Shown here: positions 1 through 7,454 of the stretch, piece by piece
Position numbering within the stretch: the stretch's first letter is position 1
Layout: each line of letters starts with the position of its first letter
From: Actinomycetota bacterium
GTDB lineage: Bacteria; Actinomycetota; Acidimicrobiia; Acidimicrobiales; Ilumatobacteraceae
Reading direction: 5' to 3'
Assembly: GCA_009927665.1 (NCBI GenBank)
Contig: RFMM01000109.1
Location: forward strand, 1 to 41,659
Length of the DNA: 41,659 bases
The notes under the pieces: model-generated
Seen by the model: only the letters and a program-made list of their open reading frames with translations
Told to the model about the DNA's origin: nothing
Database searches by the model: none
Position numbers and translations under genes: made by a program

Positions 1-612
1 GTTGCCCCACTGGTCGCTGCCGCCCATTTGCATCTCACAGTCGTGGTGTTCACACAGGTGACGGAAGTCGTTGGCTTGCAGCAACATGTAACTGAACTCG
101 GTGTACGACAGACCGTTTTCGTCAGCAAGACGCGACTTCACGCTGTCTTTGGCCATCATCTGGTTGACGGTGATGTGCTTGCCAACGTCGCGCAGAAACT
201 CAAGGACTGGCACGTCGCGGGTCCAATCGGCATTGTCGACGAGCGTCGCGGCATTCGATGCGCGGTCAAAGTCGAGCAGCCGTTCAAGTTGTCGTTTGAT
301 GTTGGCGACGTTTGCCGCGAGCGTTTCAGCGTCGAGCAGGTTGCGCTCTTCGCTGCGGCCCGATGGGTCGCCGACCATGCCAGTGGCACCCCCGGCGAGC
401 ACGATCGGGCGATGGCCGAGTAGTTGCAAGCGACGCAACGAGATTTGCCCGAGCAGATTGCCGATGTGCAGCGAGTCAGAGGTGGGGTCAAAGCCGACAT
501 ACGCGGCAAGTTGTGCGGTCGTTGAGCGCTGCGAGAGCTCGCCGCGGTCAGTCGAGTCGTGAATCAGACCTCGGCTGGCGAATTCGGTGACGACATCACC
601 GAACTGTGGCAT
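1..612 (-). CDS. tyrS: Tyrosyl-tRNA synthetase, N-terminal part (cut by window edge)
   Basis: Class I aminoacyl-tRNA synthetase that charges tRNA-Tyr in the cytoplasm. The frame is open from an ATG at 612 to base 1, giving 204 residues; it is not in the ORF track because its stop lies outside the window. The Rossmann catalytic half is clear: YVGFDPTSDSLHIGNLL holds the class I HIGH-type motif in the HIGN form, GGATGMVGDPSGR and the tyrosine-site segment ending in GGSDQWGN follow. The KMSKS loop and the anticodon-binding S4 domain are beyond the edge. A TACTCT hexamer lies 6 nt before the ATG with no Shine-Dalgarno, suggesting a leaderless message. Identity is firm. Confidence 0.95.
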   Translation of the reverse strand, partial: MPQFGDVVTEFASRGLIHDSTDRGELSQRSTTAQLAAYVGFDPTSDSLHIGNLLGQISLRRLQLLGHRPIVLAGGATGMVGDPSGRSEERNLLDAETLAANVANIKRQLERLLDFDRASNAATLVDNADWTRDVPVLEFLRDVGKHITVNQMMAKDSVKSRLADENGLSYTEFSYMLLQANDFRHLCEHHDCEMQMGGSDQWGN

Positions 613-618
613 GCTTCC

Positions 619-624
619 AGAGTA
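619..624 (-). promoter_or_regulatory. -10 hexamer TACTCT of leaderless tyrS
   Basis: TACTCT on the minus strand is followed by 6 nt (GGAAGC) and the tyrS ATG. It matches the actinobacterial -10 form TANNNT at the distance expected when transcription starts on the start codon. No clear -35 element. Inferred from spacing only. Confidence 0.5.
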
Positions 625-635
625 GAGCGCGCGGT

Positions 636-680
636 GTGGCGCACTGCGGCGCCGAGTGGCGCACTGCGGCGCTGAGTGGC
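636..680. repeat. Two-copy 20-bp tandem repeat
   Basis: Two adjacent 20-bp units, GTGGCGCACTGCGGCGCYGA, occupy 636-655 and 656-675 and differ at one base; a third unit begins (GTGGC) and breaks down. They lie between the tyrS promoter and the thioesterase stop, in a stretch with no credible gene. Recent slippage duplication is the simplest origin. Confidence 0.7.
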
Positions 681-681
681 A

Positions 682-701
682 CAGCGTGGCGCACCACGCT
701 G
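682..701 (-). terminator. Hairpin after the thioesterase gene
   Basis: CAGCGTGG and CCACGCTG form a perfect 8-bp stem around a 4-nt loop, beginning 2 nt beyond the stop codon at 704. It has no T-run, as is common for hairpin terminators in high-GC actinobacteria. It would separate the thioesterase transcript from tyrS. Confidence 0.55.
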
Positions 702-703
702 CC

Positions 704-1102
704 CTACGCCGTGGCGAGTTGCTCGTCTTGTCGCAGTGCCGAACGCACCCAGTCGGGCACTGGCACGACCTGTGGCGCCCCGGGCGTGGTCGACACATAG
801 ACGATGGTCGTATCGAACGACGGCTCGCCAGCCACGTGGCCGCTAATCACCACATCGAATGACGAGTTGCCCCAGCGCGTGACCGTGCAGTCGAGTTGTG
901 CGGTATCGCCAAGGCGCAGTGGGCGATGCCAGACAATCTTGACGGTCTTCAGCATGCAATCGAACTCATGCATACGGTCGCCCAGTCGCGTCGAAAACCA
1001 ACACATCACCGCGTCGTCGGAGTATGCGAGGTAGTGGGCGTTGAAGACCACCTTCTGCATGTCGCAATCGCCGTAGCGCACCCGCACTTCGTGGCGATAC
1101 AT
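704..1102 (-). CDS. Acyl-CoA thioesterase, hotdog (4HBT/YbgC-like) family
   Basis: Predicted to hydrolyse an acyl-CoA thioester in the cytoplasm. The 132-residue product has the usual length of a single hotdog domain. The N-terminal segment YGDCDMQKVVFNAHYLAY matches the 4HBT active-site helix region, with the Asp near residue 14 as the likely catalytic acid, followed by the central helix and four beta strands. The track ORF starts at 1372, but its first 90 residues are out of character; the ATG at 1102 is preceded by TAGCAT and 7 nt, a leaderless start. The gene follows the HepT-like gene on the same strand by about 10 nt. Substrate unknown. Confidence 0.85.
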   Translation of the reverse strand: MYRHEVRVRYGDCDMQKVVFNAHYLAYSDDAVMCWFSTRLGDRMHEFDCMLKTVKIVWHRPLRLGDTAQLDCTVTRWGNSSFDVVISGHVAGEPSFDTTIVYVSTTPGAPQVVPVPDWVRSALRQDEQLATA

Positions 1103-1109
1103 GCCCGAG

Positions 1110-1115
1110 ATGCTA
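1110..1115 (-). promoter_or_regulatory. -10 hexamer TAGCAT of the thioesterase gene
   Basis: TAGCAT lies 7 nt before the ATG at 1102, at the stop end of the HepT-like gene. It fits the TANNNT-N7-ATG leaderless pattern seen at several other genes here and helped decide the start. Confidence 0.5.
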
Positions 1116-1445
1116 AGGCGCCGTTGTCTCCCGCAATGCATGGCGCATCTTGGGCACGTCCATTGCGGAATAGACGAAGATGAAAACAGGGTTGATGGTG
1201 CGGAAGTGATGCGCCAAACGGTTGCGCAACTTTCGCAATTCTGGCCACGCAACGGTCGGGTACTGACCTCGTGCTTCTGATGCGAGCTGGCACGTTCCCT
1301 CCGCAATGCGATAGAGCCGCCAAGCGACCACGTCTTGATCGGCCTGATTGGCGATAAAGGCTTCCACCCCACCCGAGATTGCGGTGGTCATCAGTTCATC
1401 GCCCTGTGCCAGCTCGGCTCGAAGTTCGCTGATCGTCCAGCTCAT
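1113..1445 (-). CDS. HepT-like HEPN-domain protein
   Basis: A 110-residue, mostly helical protein with the HEPN signature RNRLAH at residues 74-79 (R-x4-H), the RNase active site of HepT toxins. It starts at an ATG overlapping the stop of the MntA-like gene by 4 nt, the usual antitoxin-then-toxin arrangement. In classical HepT the motif continues as RX4HXY and the Tyr is AMPylated by MntA; here the sequence is HHF, so the Tyr is Phe (residue 81). HEPN membership is a motif-based call, and RNase activity is inference. It could instead be an inert or repurposed HEPN protein. Confidence 0.7.
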   Translation of the reverse strand: MSWTISELRAELAQGDELMTTAISGGVEAFIANQADQDVVAWRLYRIAEGTCQLASEARGQYPTVAWPELRKLRNRLAHHFRTINPVFIFVYSAMDVPKMRHALRETTAP

Positions 1446-1762
1446 AGTGGCAACGCATCCTTTCGCGCGATTCGGCTTTCTTCACATTCGACAGAAAGTT
1501 CGTGAATAAACGTGTCGAACCCGAGCAATTGGTCAAGTGCTACTTCTGCAGTAAGGATGTTGCCGAGCCCACGCTCAATCGGGAATTCGGCCACGAACTC
1601 CGCGCCGTGAAGATCAACTCTTCGCAAGGTTGATTCATCACTCAAAACGCCGATCAGCGTTGCGCCAAGGGCGGCGAAGATTTGGAAGATGTCGTCGCGG
1701 TGGCGATGCACGACGGCGAGTCGTGCCGCATCGTCGAGCGGTGGATGCGTGGTGCTGGTCAT
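1442..1762 (-). CDS. MntA-like nucleotidyltransferase-fold protein, catalytic motif lost
   Basis: A 106-residue protein resembling the MntA antitoxin in size, position and strand order: a helix, the segment ATLIGVLSDES where family members have LFGSxARG, then FVAEFPIERGLGNILTAEVALDQLLG, which aligns with the VEF...LFDL...LEELLG stretch of minimal nucleotidyltransferases. The GS of the GS-SDxD motif is GV (residues 38-39), and the SDID position aligns with HGAE (52-55), so metal-dependent nucleotidyl transfer looks lost. The start chosen is ATG 1762, preceded by TATCTT and 8 nt; an upstream ATG at 1798 would add 12 residues. Family assignment is moderate because the motif is degenerate. Confidence 0.55.
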   Translation of the reverse strand: MTSTTHPPLDDAARLAVVHRHRDDIFQIFAALGATLIGVLSDESTLRRVDLHGAEFVAEFPIERGLGNILTAEVALDQLLGFDTFIHELSVECEESRIARKDALPL

Positions 1763-1770
1763 GGGGCGGC

Positions 1771-1776
1771 AAGATA
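1771..1776 (-). promoter_or_regulatory. Possible -10 TATCTT of the MntA/HepT-like pair
   Basis: TATCTT precedes the ATG at 1762 by 8 nt, one more than at neighbouring leaderless genes. It lies between this pair and the carboxypeptidase stop at 1800. Tentative. Confidence 0.35.
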
Positions 1777-1799
1777 GCCCCGTGGCGAGGTTTGTCAAG

Positions 1800-2561
1800 T
1801 CACCGGCTGGCGCGCTGCACCATGCGTGCCACGGTCATCACTGCATCGGCATGCACGCGGGCTTCCCCAGCCGACAACGTCGGGCCGAGCTCGACGACGA
1901 ACGCCATGGCCGCCTCGCCGACATTCCGTTGCCAGGTGGCAGCCACCCCGGTGTAGCGACCGCCGGTGATTCGCACCAGAGGCAGACCCGTGAGCGCTGC
2001 GTATCGCGCGCGTACGCGACCTTCGAACCCGGTGCCAGGCGAGATCATGTTGAGGTCTTGGTGATACCAAATGCCAAGCGTCGGCCGAATCTCACGCACG
2101 AACTTCACCATCGCTTGGGTCTCTGGTTCTGATGCTCGCGAGGGTCCGGCATATTGCCAATAACCAGGCTCGCCCATCTTTGCCCAGCCGAGCGGAAAGT
2201 TTCGGTTGAGATCGACACGATTGGCGTTACCACGCTGCTGCAGCGCCGTGCCATCAGGATTCATCGAAGGCACGATCCACAGATCGACCTGCGCTGGTGC
2301 AGAAAGTGTGCGCAACGCCGAAGTAACCAGCAGCCCCGCGTCTTCATCGCCGTGAATCACACCAACGACCATCACCACTACCCCACCTGGCGTGCCGTAG
2401 CGATAGGCAACGAGTGGGCGGCCTTGAACTGAGGTTCCAAAGACACGCTCTTCGAGCAGTCGGGGTTCATCAACGGCATGCGCGGGCATCACACGCGTTC
2501 CAATGAAGCCGATTGCACTAACGAGAGCCGCCACGACGAGCGCGAGTGCGCGTTTGGTCAT
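1800..2561 (-). CDS. Secreted or membrane-anchored M14 zinc carboxypeptidase (MpaA-like)
   Basis: A 253-residue M14 metallopeptidase expected to trim C-terminal residues from peptides, perhaps murein peptides, outside the membrane. The N-terminus (MTKRALALVVAALVSAIGF) is a signal peptide or anchor ending near MPAHA. Zinc ligands are visible: HGDE (HxxE) near residue 70, NRVDLNRNFP as the substrate-binding Asn-Arg stretch, the third ligand His in YHQDLNM, and the catalytic Glu in VVELGP. The ATG at 2561 overlaps the argH stop (ATGA), so the longer track ORF from 2822 is rejected because its extra residues are argH antisense-frame sequence. It is the last gene of the arg operon. Substrate unproven. 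Confidence 0.85.
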   Translation of the reverse strand: MTKRALALVVAALVSAIGFIGTRVMPAHAVDEPRLLEERVFGTSVQGRPLVAYRYGTPGGVVVMVVGVIHGDEDAGLLVTSALRTLSAPAQVDLWIVPSMNPDGTALQQRGNANRVDLNRNFPLGWAKMGEPGYWQYAGPSRASEPETQAMVKFVREIRPTLGIWYHQDLNMISPGTGFEGRVRARYAALTGLPLVRITGGRYTGVAATWQRNVGEAAMAFVVELGPTLSAGEARVHADAVMTVARMVQRASR

Positions 2562-3973
2562 GCGAGTCGTGCGGTGAGCGCAGCCACGGTGCGACGCAGT
2601 TCGTCGCGTTGCGCAGCGGTGGCGGCGGGCCCGGCTGCCCCGTGGCTGATGCGACGCTGCACGGCAACCCCGGGTGCAAACAATGCGGCGGCATCGGGGC
2701 CGAGTGCAGCATCGGCACGCACGAGATCGACGAGCGGCGTGCCACTCGCGAGCGATCGCGACACAAGTTCGCCGACCTTGGCGTGGGCTTGGCGAAACGG
2801 CATGCCACGGGCGACGAGCCACTCGGCGATATCAGTGGCAACTGCTGCGGGTGCATCGGCTGCGGCGCGCATCGCAGCAACGTTGAAGACTGCGGCCAAC
2901 ACCATGTCGGCCATCGCCTCAAGACCTCGGTTCACTTGGTCGAGTGAGTCGAAGAACGGCTCTTTGTCTTCTTGCAGGTCTCGGTTGTAGGCGAGCGGAA
3001 GCCCCTTCAGCGTCGTGAGCAGACCAGTGAGATTGCCCACCAGTCGACCGGCCTTGCCGCGGGCCAATTCAGCGATGTCGGCATTTTTCTTCTGCGGCAA
3101 CATCGACGAGCCCGTGGCGTGACGGTCGCTCAAAGTCGCGAACCCGAACTCTTCGGTGGTCCACAGCACCCACTCTTCGCCGAGGCGCGAGAGGTGCAGG
3201 CCAACCATCGCCAACGTGAAGAGCGCCTCAGCCACGAAGTCGCGGTCGCTCACGGCATCGAGTGAATTGGCAAAGACGCGCGCAAAGCCCAATCGACGTT
3301 GCGTATCGGTCGGATCAATGGGCAACGACGTGCCTGCCAATGCCCCAGCGCCGAGGGGCGAAACATCGAGTCGTGCGACGGCATCAAGCAAACGCTCGAC
3401 ATCACGGGCAAGAGCCCACGCGTGTGCGCGAAGGTGATGCGACAAGAGAACCGGCTGTGCGCGCTGCAGATGGGTGTAACCCGGCAGGTAGGCGTCACCA
3501 GCGTCATCGGCGCGGCGGTCGAGCACATCGATGAGCGCGAGCGTGCGGTGTGCGGTGGCAGTAATCTCACGCTTTGCGAAGAGTCGTAGCGCGGTGGCAA
3601 CTTGATCGTTGCGGCTGCGGGCTGTGTGCAGCTTCGCCCCCGCTGTTCCGGCGAGTTCAGTGACTCGCCGCTCGATTGCAGTATGAATGTCTTCGTCGCT
3701 CGCGACAAACCTGAAGGTGCCACCGTCGAATTCGGCGTGCACCTGACGCAGCGCAGCGACGATGGCATCGGCATCGGCGCGCGGCAAGACCCCAGTGGCA
3801 CCGAGCATCTCAGCGTGCGCGATCGACCCGATGATGTCGTCGCGCCAGAGGCGAACGTCAAAACCAATGCTCGCGGTGAATGCCATCAGTGAGTCGGCGG
3901 GTGCTTCGTTGAAGCGACCGTGCCACAGATGCTTTGCGGCGTCGATGTTCTCGTGGTCGGGTGTGGCAGGCAT
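2558..3973 (-). CDS. argH: Argininosuccinate lyase
   Basis: Cleaves argininosuccinate to arginine and fumarate, the last step of arginine synthesis. At 471 residues it has normal length for the fumarase/aspartase superfamily. Visible landmarks are HTARSRND near 116-123 (substrate-binding loop), the catalytic His region GYTHLQRAQP near 166-175, and the superfamily signature GSSMLPQKKNAD near 288-299, which carries the catalytic Ser loop. It starts 5 nt after the argR stop and overlaps the carboxypeptidase start. The usual upstream partner argG (argininosuccinate synthase) is not in this operon, so its substrate must come from a gene elsewhere. Confidence 0.97.
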   Translation of the reverse strand: MPATPDHENIDAAKHLWHGRFNEAPADSLMAFTASIGFDVRLWRDDIIGSIAHAEMLGATGVLPRADADAIVAALRQVHAEFDGGTFRFVASDEDIHTAIERRVTELAGTAGAKLHTARSRNDQVATALRLFAKREITATAHRTLALIDVLDRRADDAGDAYLPGYTHLQRAQPVLLSHHLRAHAWALARDVERLLDAVARLDVSPLGAGALAGTSLPIDPTDTQRRLGFARVFANSLDAVSDRDFVAEALFTLAMVGLHLSRLGEEWVLWTTEEFGFATLSDRHATGSSMLPQKKNADIAELARGKAGRLVGNLTGLLTTLKGLPLAYNRDLQEDKEPFFDSLDQVNRGLEAMADMVLAAVFNVAAMRAAADAPAAVATDIAEWLVARGMPFRQAHAKVGELVSRSLASGTPLVDLVRADAALGPDAAALFAPGVAVQRRISHGAAGPAATAAQRDELRRTVAALTARLA

Positions 3974-3978
3974 GTGGC

Positions 3979-4449
3979 TTACTTCCCCAGCCCGGCGAGT
4001 GCTCGCAGATCTGCAGCCAAGCGCTTTGCGCCGTATGCCGACTCAGCGATGCAGAACAACGTGTCGTCACCCGCCACGGTGCCAAGTAAACCTTTCAGTC
4101 GCGATCGATCAAGCGCCGAAGCCACGACATGTGCACAACCCGGCGGCGTGCGCACCACCACCATTGGGTCGCTGTGCTCTACCTCGGCAACCCACTCTGA
4201 CATCACGCGGCGCAGTTGCTCGCGTGGCGCGATGCGATCGGGTTCAAAGTCGGGAATCGCATAGGCGCTCTTGCCTTTGCCCACGCGCACGCGCACGGCC
4301 CCCAAGTCTTCGAGGTCGCGCGACACCGTGGCTTGCGTCGCCTCGATACCTTCTTTCTTCAGCAACTTCGTGAGCGCCGCTTGGCTGGTCACCTCACGTT
4401 GCGAAATCAGCCGCACGATGATTTGCTGCCGTTCGACCTTGCTCGTCAT
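3979..4449 (-). CDS. argR: Arginine repressor ArgR
   Basis: Hexameric arginine-responsive DNA-binding regulator, 156 residues, normal length. The N-terminal winged helix ends in QATVSRDLEDLGAVRVR (about 39-55), the recognition helix of the family. The C-terminal oligomerisation and arginine-binding domain carries GTVAGDDTLF near 123-132, where the two Asp residues bind L-arginine. It lies inside the operon it should control, between argF (16-nt gap) and argH (5-nt gap). The two palindromes upstream of argC are its likely operators, giving negative autoregulation. Confidence 0.97.
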   Translation of the reverse strand: MTSKVERQQIIVRLISQREVTSQAALTKLLKKEGIEATQATVSRDLEDLGAVRVRVGKGKSAYAIPDFEPDRIAPREQLRRVMSEWVAEVEHSDPMVVVRTPPGCAHVVASALDRSRLKGLLGTVAGDDTLFCIAESAYGAKRLAADLRALAGLGK

Positions 4450-4465
4450 GGTACCTTCCCTTCAC

Positions 4466-5389
4466 TCATTGCGCATCGCCTTTGGTGATGTCGTTGACTT
4501 CACACAAAAATGCCAGCAGCCCGCGGGCAGCGTGCATGCGGTTGTGGGCTTGGCGCACCACCCTGCTCGCCGGGCCATCGATGACCTCGGCCGTTACCTC
4601 TACCCCACGGTGCGCAGGCAGACAGTGCATGAAGATGACTTCTGGGTCGGCAACTGCCATCATCGACTCGTCAACTTGAAAACCAGCGAAGTCACGCATG
4701 CGACGCTCGGTCTCGGCCTCTTGACCCATGCTCACGAACACATCGGTGTGCACCGCGTGGGCACCGCGAACGGCATCTTGCGGCGAAGTGGTCTGTTCGA
4801 GGGATGCCGCGCCGAGTGAGCGAAGACGCGCCAGCTCATCGTCTGATGCGCCGTAGCCCGCCGGACAGCCGAATCGCACGTGAGCACCTTCGAGAGCGCA
4901 GGCTTCGGCCAACGATCGCGCGACGTTGTTGTAGTCGCCGACCCAGGCAATGGTACGGCCCTTCAATGAACTGAACTCTTCGCGCATCGTGAGCACGTCG
5001 GCGAGACTCTGCAACGGGTGTGAGTAGTCGCTCAACATGTTGACTACCGGCACCGCATCGGTCGACGCCATTCGTTCGAGCACGCCGTGGTCGAACACCC
5101 GTGCGGCAAGAATCGCGTGATAGCCAGCGAGGATTCGCGTGATGTCTTCCACCGATTCACGCACGTCAAAACCCACTTCTTCACCGCGGGTGAAGATCGG
5201 GTGCCCGCCGAGTTGCACGACCGCCATCTCCATCGATTGCCGAGTGCGATTCGACGGCTTTTCAAAGATGAGCGCCACGCCGTAGTCAGCCAACGGCCAG
5301 CCAAGCGCCTCGGGTCGCTGTTTGGCGAGCGCGAGCACCGTGCCGATCTCGATGCGGGTGAGGTCGCTGGTGTTCAGAAAGTGCCTCAT
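4466..5389 (-). CDS. argF: Ornithine carbamoyltransferase (anabolic)
   Basis: Joins ornithine and carbamoyl phosphate to give citrulline. At 307 residues it has normal length. The carbamoyl-phosphate loop SNRTR is at 46-50 (FEKPSNRTRQS), the HPLQSLAD segment binds carbamoyl phosphate, and VSMGQE with HCLPAHRG near the C-terminus forms the ornithine site with its catalytic Cys. The start ATG at 5389 overlaps the argD stop by 4 nt, so the two are translationally coupled. Gene context supports a biosynthetic rather than a deiminase-pathway role. Confidence 0.97.
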   Translation of the reverse strand: MRHFLNTSDLTRIEIGTVLALAKQRPEALGWPLADYGVALIFEKPSNRTRQSMEMAVVQLGGHPIFTRGEEVGFDVRESVEDITRILAGYHAILAARVFDHGVLERMASTDAVPVVNMLSDYSHPLQSLADVLTMREEFSSLKGRTIAWVGDYNNVARSLAEACALEGAHVRFGCPAGYGASDDELARLRSLGAASLEQTTSPQDAVRGAHAVHTDVFVSMGQEAETERRMRDFAGFQVDESMMAVADPEVIFMHCLPAHRGVEVTAEVIDGPASRVVRQAHNRMHAARGLLAFLCEVNDITKGDAQ

Positions 5390-6582
5390 GACAGCACCCC
5401 GCGCAACAGACTGAGCGCTTCGTTCATCTCATCGATCGTCACCGTGATTGGTGGTGCAAGTCGCAAAGCTGTAGCAGTCACCGCGTTGGTAACCAACCCG
5501 CGCGACAACAGGTCAAGCTGCGCCGCCTTGGCGTCGGCACCTGCGCCGAGTTCGACACCGAGCAAGAGCCCGCGACCACGCACGTCGTGCACCTTGGCCA
5601 TGGTGCGCAACTGAGTGGTGAGATACTCGCCCTTTTCGCGCGCCAAGCGGGGGGCATCGATCTCACGCATTACCTCAATGACTGCGCACACGGCCGCTGT
5701 GGCGAGCGCCGTGCCGCTGTAGGTGCTGCCATGGTCGCCCGGTTGAAAGACCGCGGCAATCTCGCGCCGCGCCCACAACGCACCGACCGGCATGCCATTC
5801 CCCATCGCCTTTGCCAGCATCACCACATCGGGTTGCACGCCGGCGTGTTGAAACGCAAACCAATCACCCGTGCGCGCAAAGCCAGTCTGCACTTCGTCGA
5901 TCATCATCAAGGCGCCGCGCTCGGTGCACAGCTCACGCACAGCCCGCAACCATTCGTCGCTGGCAGGCATGACACCGCCCTCGCCTTGCACGCATTCCAC
6001 CAAGACCGCGGCGACTGAACCGTCGACGGCGGCCGTCAAGGCCGAGAAATCGCCGAAGGGCACGTGCATGAAGCCCTCAGGCATCGGCTGAAACGGTTCG
6101 TGCTTGGCGGGTTGCCCGGTCGCGGCGAGTGCCGCCAGGGTGCGGCCGTGAAAGCTGCCGAGCATGCTGACCACCTTGTGGCGACCGCGACCGCCGAATT
6201 TGCGGGCCAGTTTGATGCCCGCTTCATTCGCCTCGGCCCCTGAGTTGCAAAAGAACACCTGGCCGCCGCCACCGAGCAGCTCGTCGACCAACACCGCAGC
6301 GCGCGTGGCGATGGGGTTCGCAAAGAAGTTGCTTACGTGCAGCAACGTGTGTGCCTGTTCGGCAATCGCATCGGCCACGATGGGGTGGGCGTGACCGAGA
6401 GATGTCACGGAGATACCCGAGAGAAAGTCGAGATAGCGCTTGCCGTCGGAATCCCACAGTTGTGTACCCTCACCGCGCACGAACATGACTTGTGGTGCAC
6501 CGAACACCGGCATAAACGGGCAATGGCTACCGGCCATCGAGGCAACGTTCGATGATGAATGAAACGCGTGACTCGTGGTCAT
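5386..6582 (-). CDS. argD: Acetylornithine aminotransferase
   Basis: PLP-dependent class III aminotransferase that converts N-acetylglutamate semialdehyde to N-acetylornithine with glutamate as amino donor. With the ATG at 6582 it has 398 residues, normal for ArgD; this ATG overlaps the argB stop (ATGA), and the 44 extra residues of the track ORF are argB in another frame. Landmarks are FFCNSGAEANE (110-120, phosphate-binding), MMIDEVQTGFARTG with the pyridine-contacting Asp at 229, and the Schiff-base Lys258 in MLAKAMGNGMPVGA. In some organisms ArgD also serves lysine synthesis as DapC; sequence alone cannot decide that. Confidence 0.96.
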   Translation of the reverse strand: MTTSHAFHSSSNVASMAGSHCPFMPVFGAPQVMFVRGEGTQLWDSDGKRYLDFLSGISVTSLGHAHPIVADAIAEQAHTLLHVSNFFANPIATRAAVLVDELLGGGGQVFFCNSGAEANEAGIKLARKFGGRGRHKVVSMLGSFHGRTLAALAATGQPAKHEPFQPMPEGFMHVPFGDFSALTAAVDGSVAAVLVECVQGEGGVMPASDEWLRAVRELCTERGALMMIDEVQTGFARTGDWFAFQHAGVQPDVVMLAKAMGNGMPVGALWARREIAAVFQPGDHGSTYSGTALATAAVCAVIEVMREIDAPRLAREKGEYLTTQLRTMAKVHDVRGRGLLLGVELGAGADAKAAQLDLLSRGLVTNAVTATALRLAPPITVTIDEMNEALSLLRGVLS

Positions 6583-7454
6583 GAAGCCACCTCGTTGGCA
6601 ACCACCATCGTGCCGACACCGGTGTCGGTGAGTAGCTCGAGCAACGTCACGTGTGCCAGCCGGCCATCGAGAATGTGCGCGGCCGCGACTCCACCGCTGA
6701 CCGCATGCAGACAACTCTCAAGTTTCGGAATCATGCCACCACTGATCACGCCATCGCTCGTGAGTTGCGCGACCGTCGCCGGAGAAAGTGTTGGGATCAG
6801 CGACTCTGGGTCGGCCGGGTTGCGCAAGACGCCAGCGATATCGGTGAGAAACAGAATCTTTTCGGCCTTGAGCGCCACTGCGAGTGCACTGGCCGCAGTA
6901 TCAGCGTTGATGTTATAGCTCTGGCCTGCCGCATCGGTGCCGAGCGTTGCCACCACGGGCACCACGCCGTCGTCGAGCAGACCCTGCACGGCCATCGGGT
7001 TCACCGACACGATGTCGCCGACGAAACCGAGCGCTGGGTCACGCTGCACGCACTGAAAGAGACCCACATCGTTGCCTGATACGCCTGCAGCATTCGCGCC
7101 CGATTGGTTGATGAGCGACACGAACATCGGGTTGACTGACCCGAGCAGCACCATGCTGACGATTTCCATTGTCTCAGTGTCGGTGACACGCAGACCATTG
7201 TGGAATCTCGCTTCTTTGCCGAGACGGTCCATCATCGCGGTGATCTGTGGCCCGCCACCGTGCACCACGACGGGCTTCATTCCAACGGCATGCAAAAGGG
7301 CGATGTCGCGGGCAAAGACTTCCATCGAGTCTTCGGTCGAGTCGGCAAGCGCGTTGCCACCGTATTTGACGACGATGACCTTGCCGGCAAACCGTTGCAG
7401 GTGCGGCAACGCCTCGCTCAACACCGCGGCACGAGTCTTGGGTGCAATCTTCAC
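6579..7454 (-). CDS. argB: N-acetylglutamate kinase
   Basis: Phosphorylates N-acetylglutamate, the second arginine step, using the amino-acid-kinase fold. At 291 residues it has normal length. The ATP-binding VVKYGGNAL with Lys30 and the Gly pair is at 28-36, the substrate loop VHGGGPQI follows near 67, and GLRVTDTETM near 88 matches the NAG site. The roughly 25 residues before KYGG form an N-terminal helix of the kind found in hexameric, arginine-inhibited NAGKs, so feedback inhibition is likely but inferred. It overlaps argC by 4 nt. No argJ lies between argC and argB, unlike many actinobacterial operons. Confidence 0.97.
   Translation of the reverse strand: MKIAPKTRAAVLSEALPHLQRFAGKVIVVKYGGNALADSTEDSMEVFARDIALLHAVGMKPVVVHGGGPQITAMMDRLGKEARFHNGLRVTDTETMEIVSMVLLGSVNPMFVSLINQSGANAAGVSGNDVGLFQCVQRDPALGFVGDIVSVNPMAVQGLLDDGVVPVVATLGTDAAGQSYNINADTAASALAVALKAEKILFLTDIAGVLRNPADPESLIPTLSPATVAQLTSDGVISGGMIPKLESCLHAVSGGVAAAHILDGRLAHVTLLELLTDTGVGTMVVANEVAS

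Noticed and set aside
704-1372. Long thioesterase ORF from 1372
   Set aside because: Residues before the ATG at 1102 have no hotdog character and lie over the HepT-like gene; TAGCAT-N7-ATG supports 1102.
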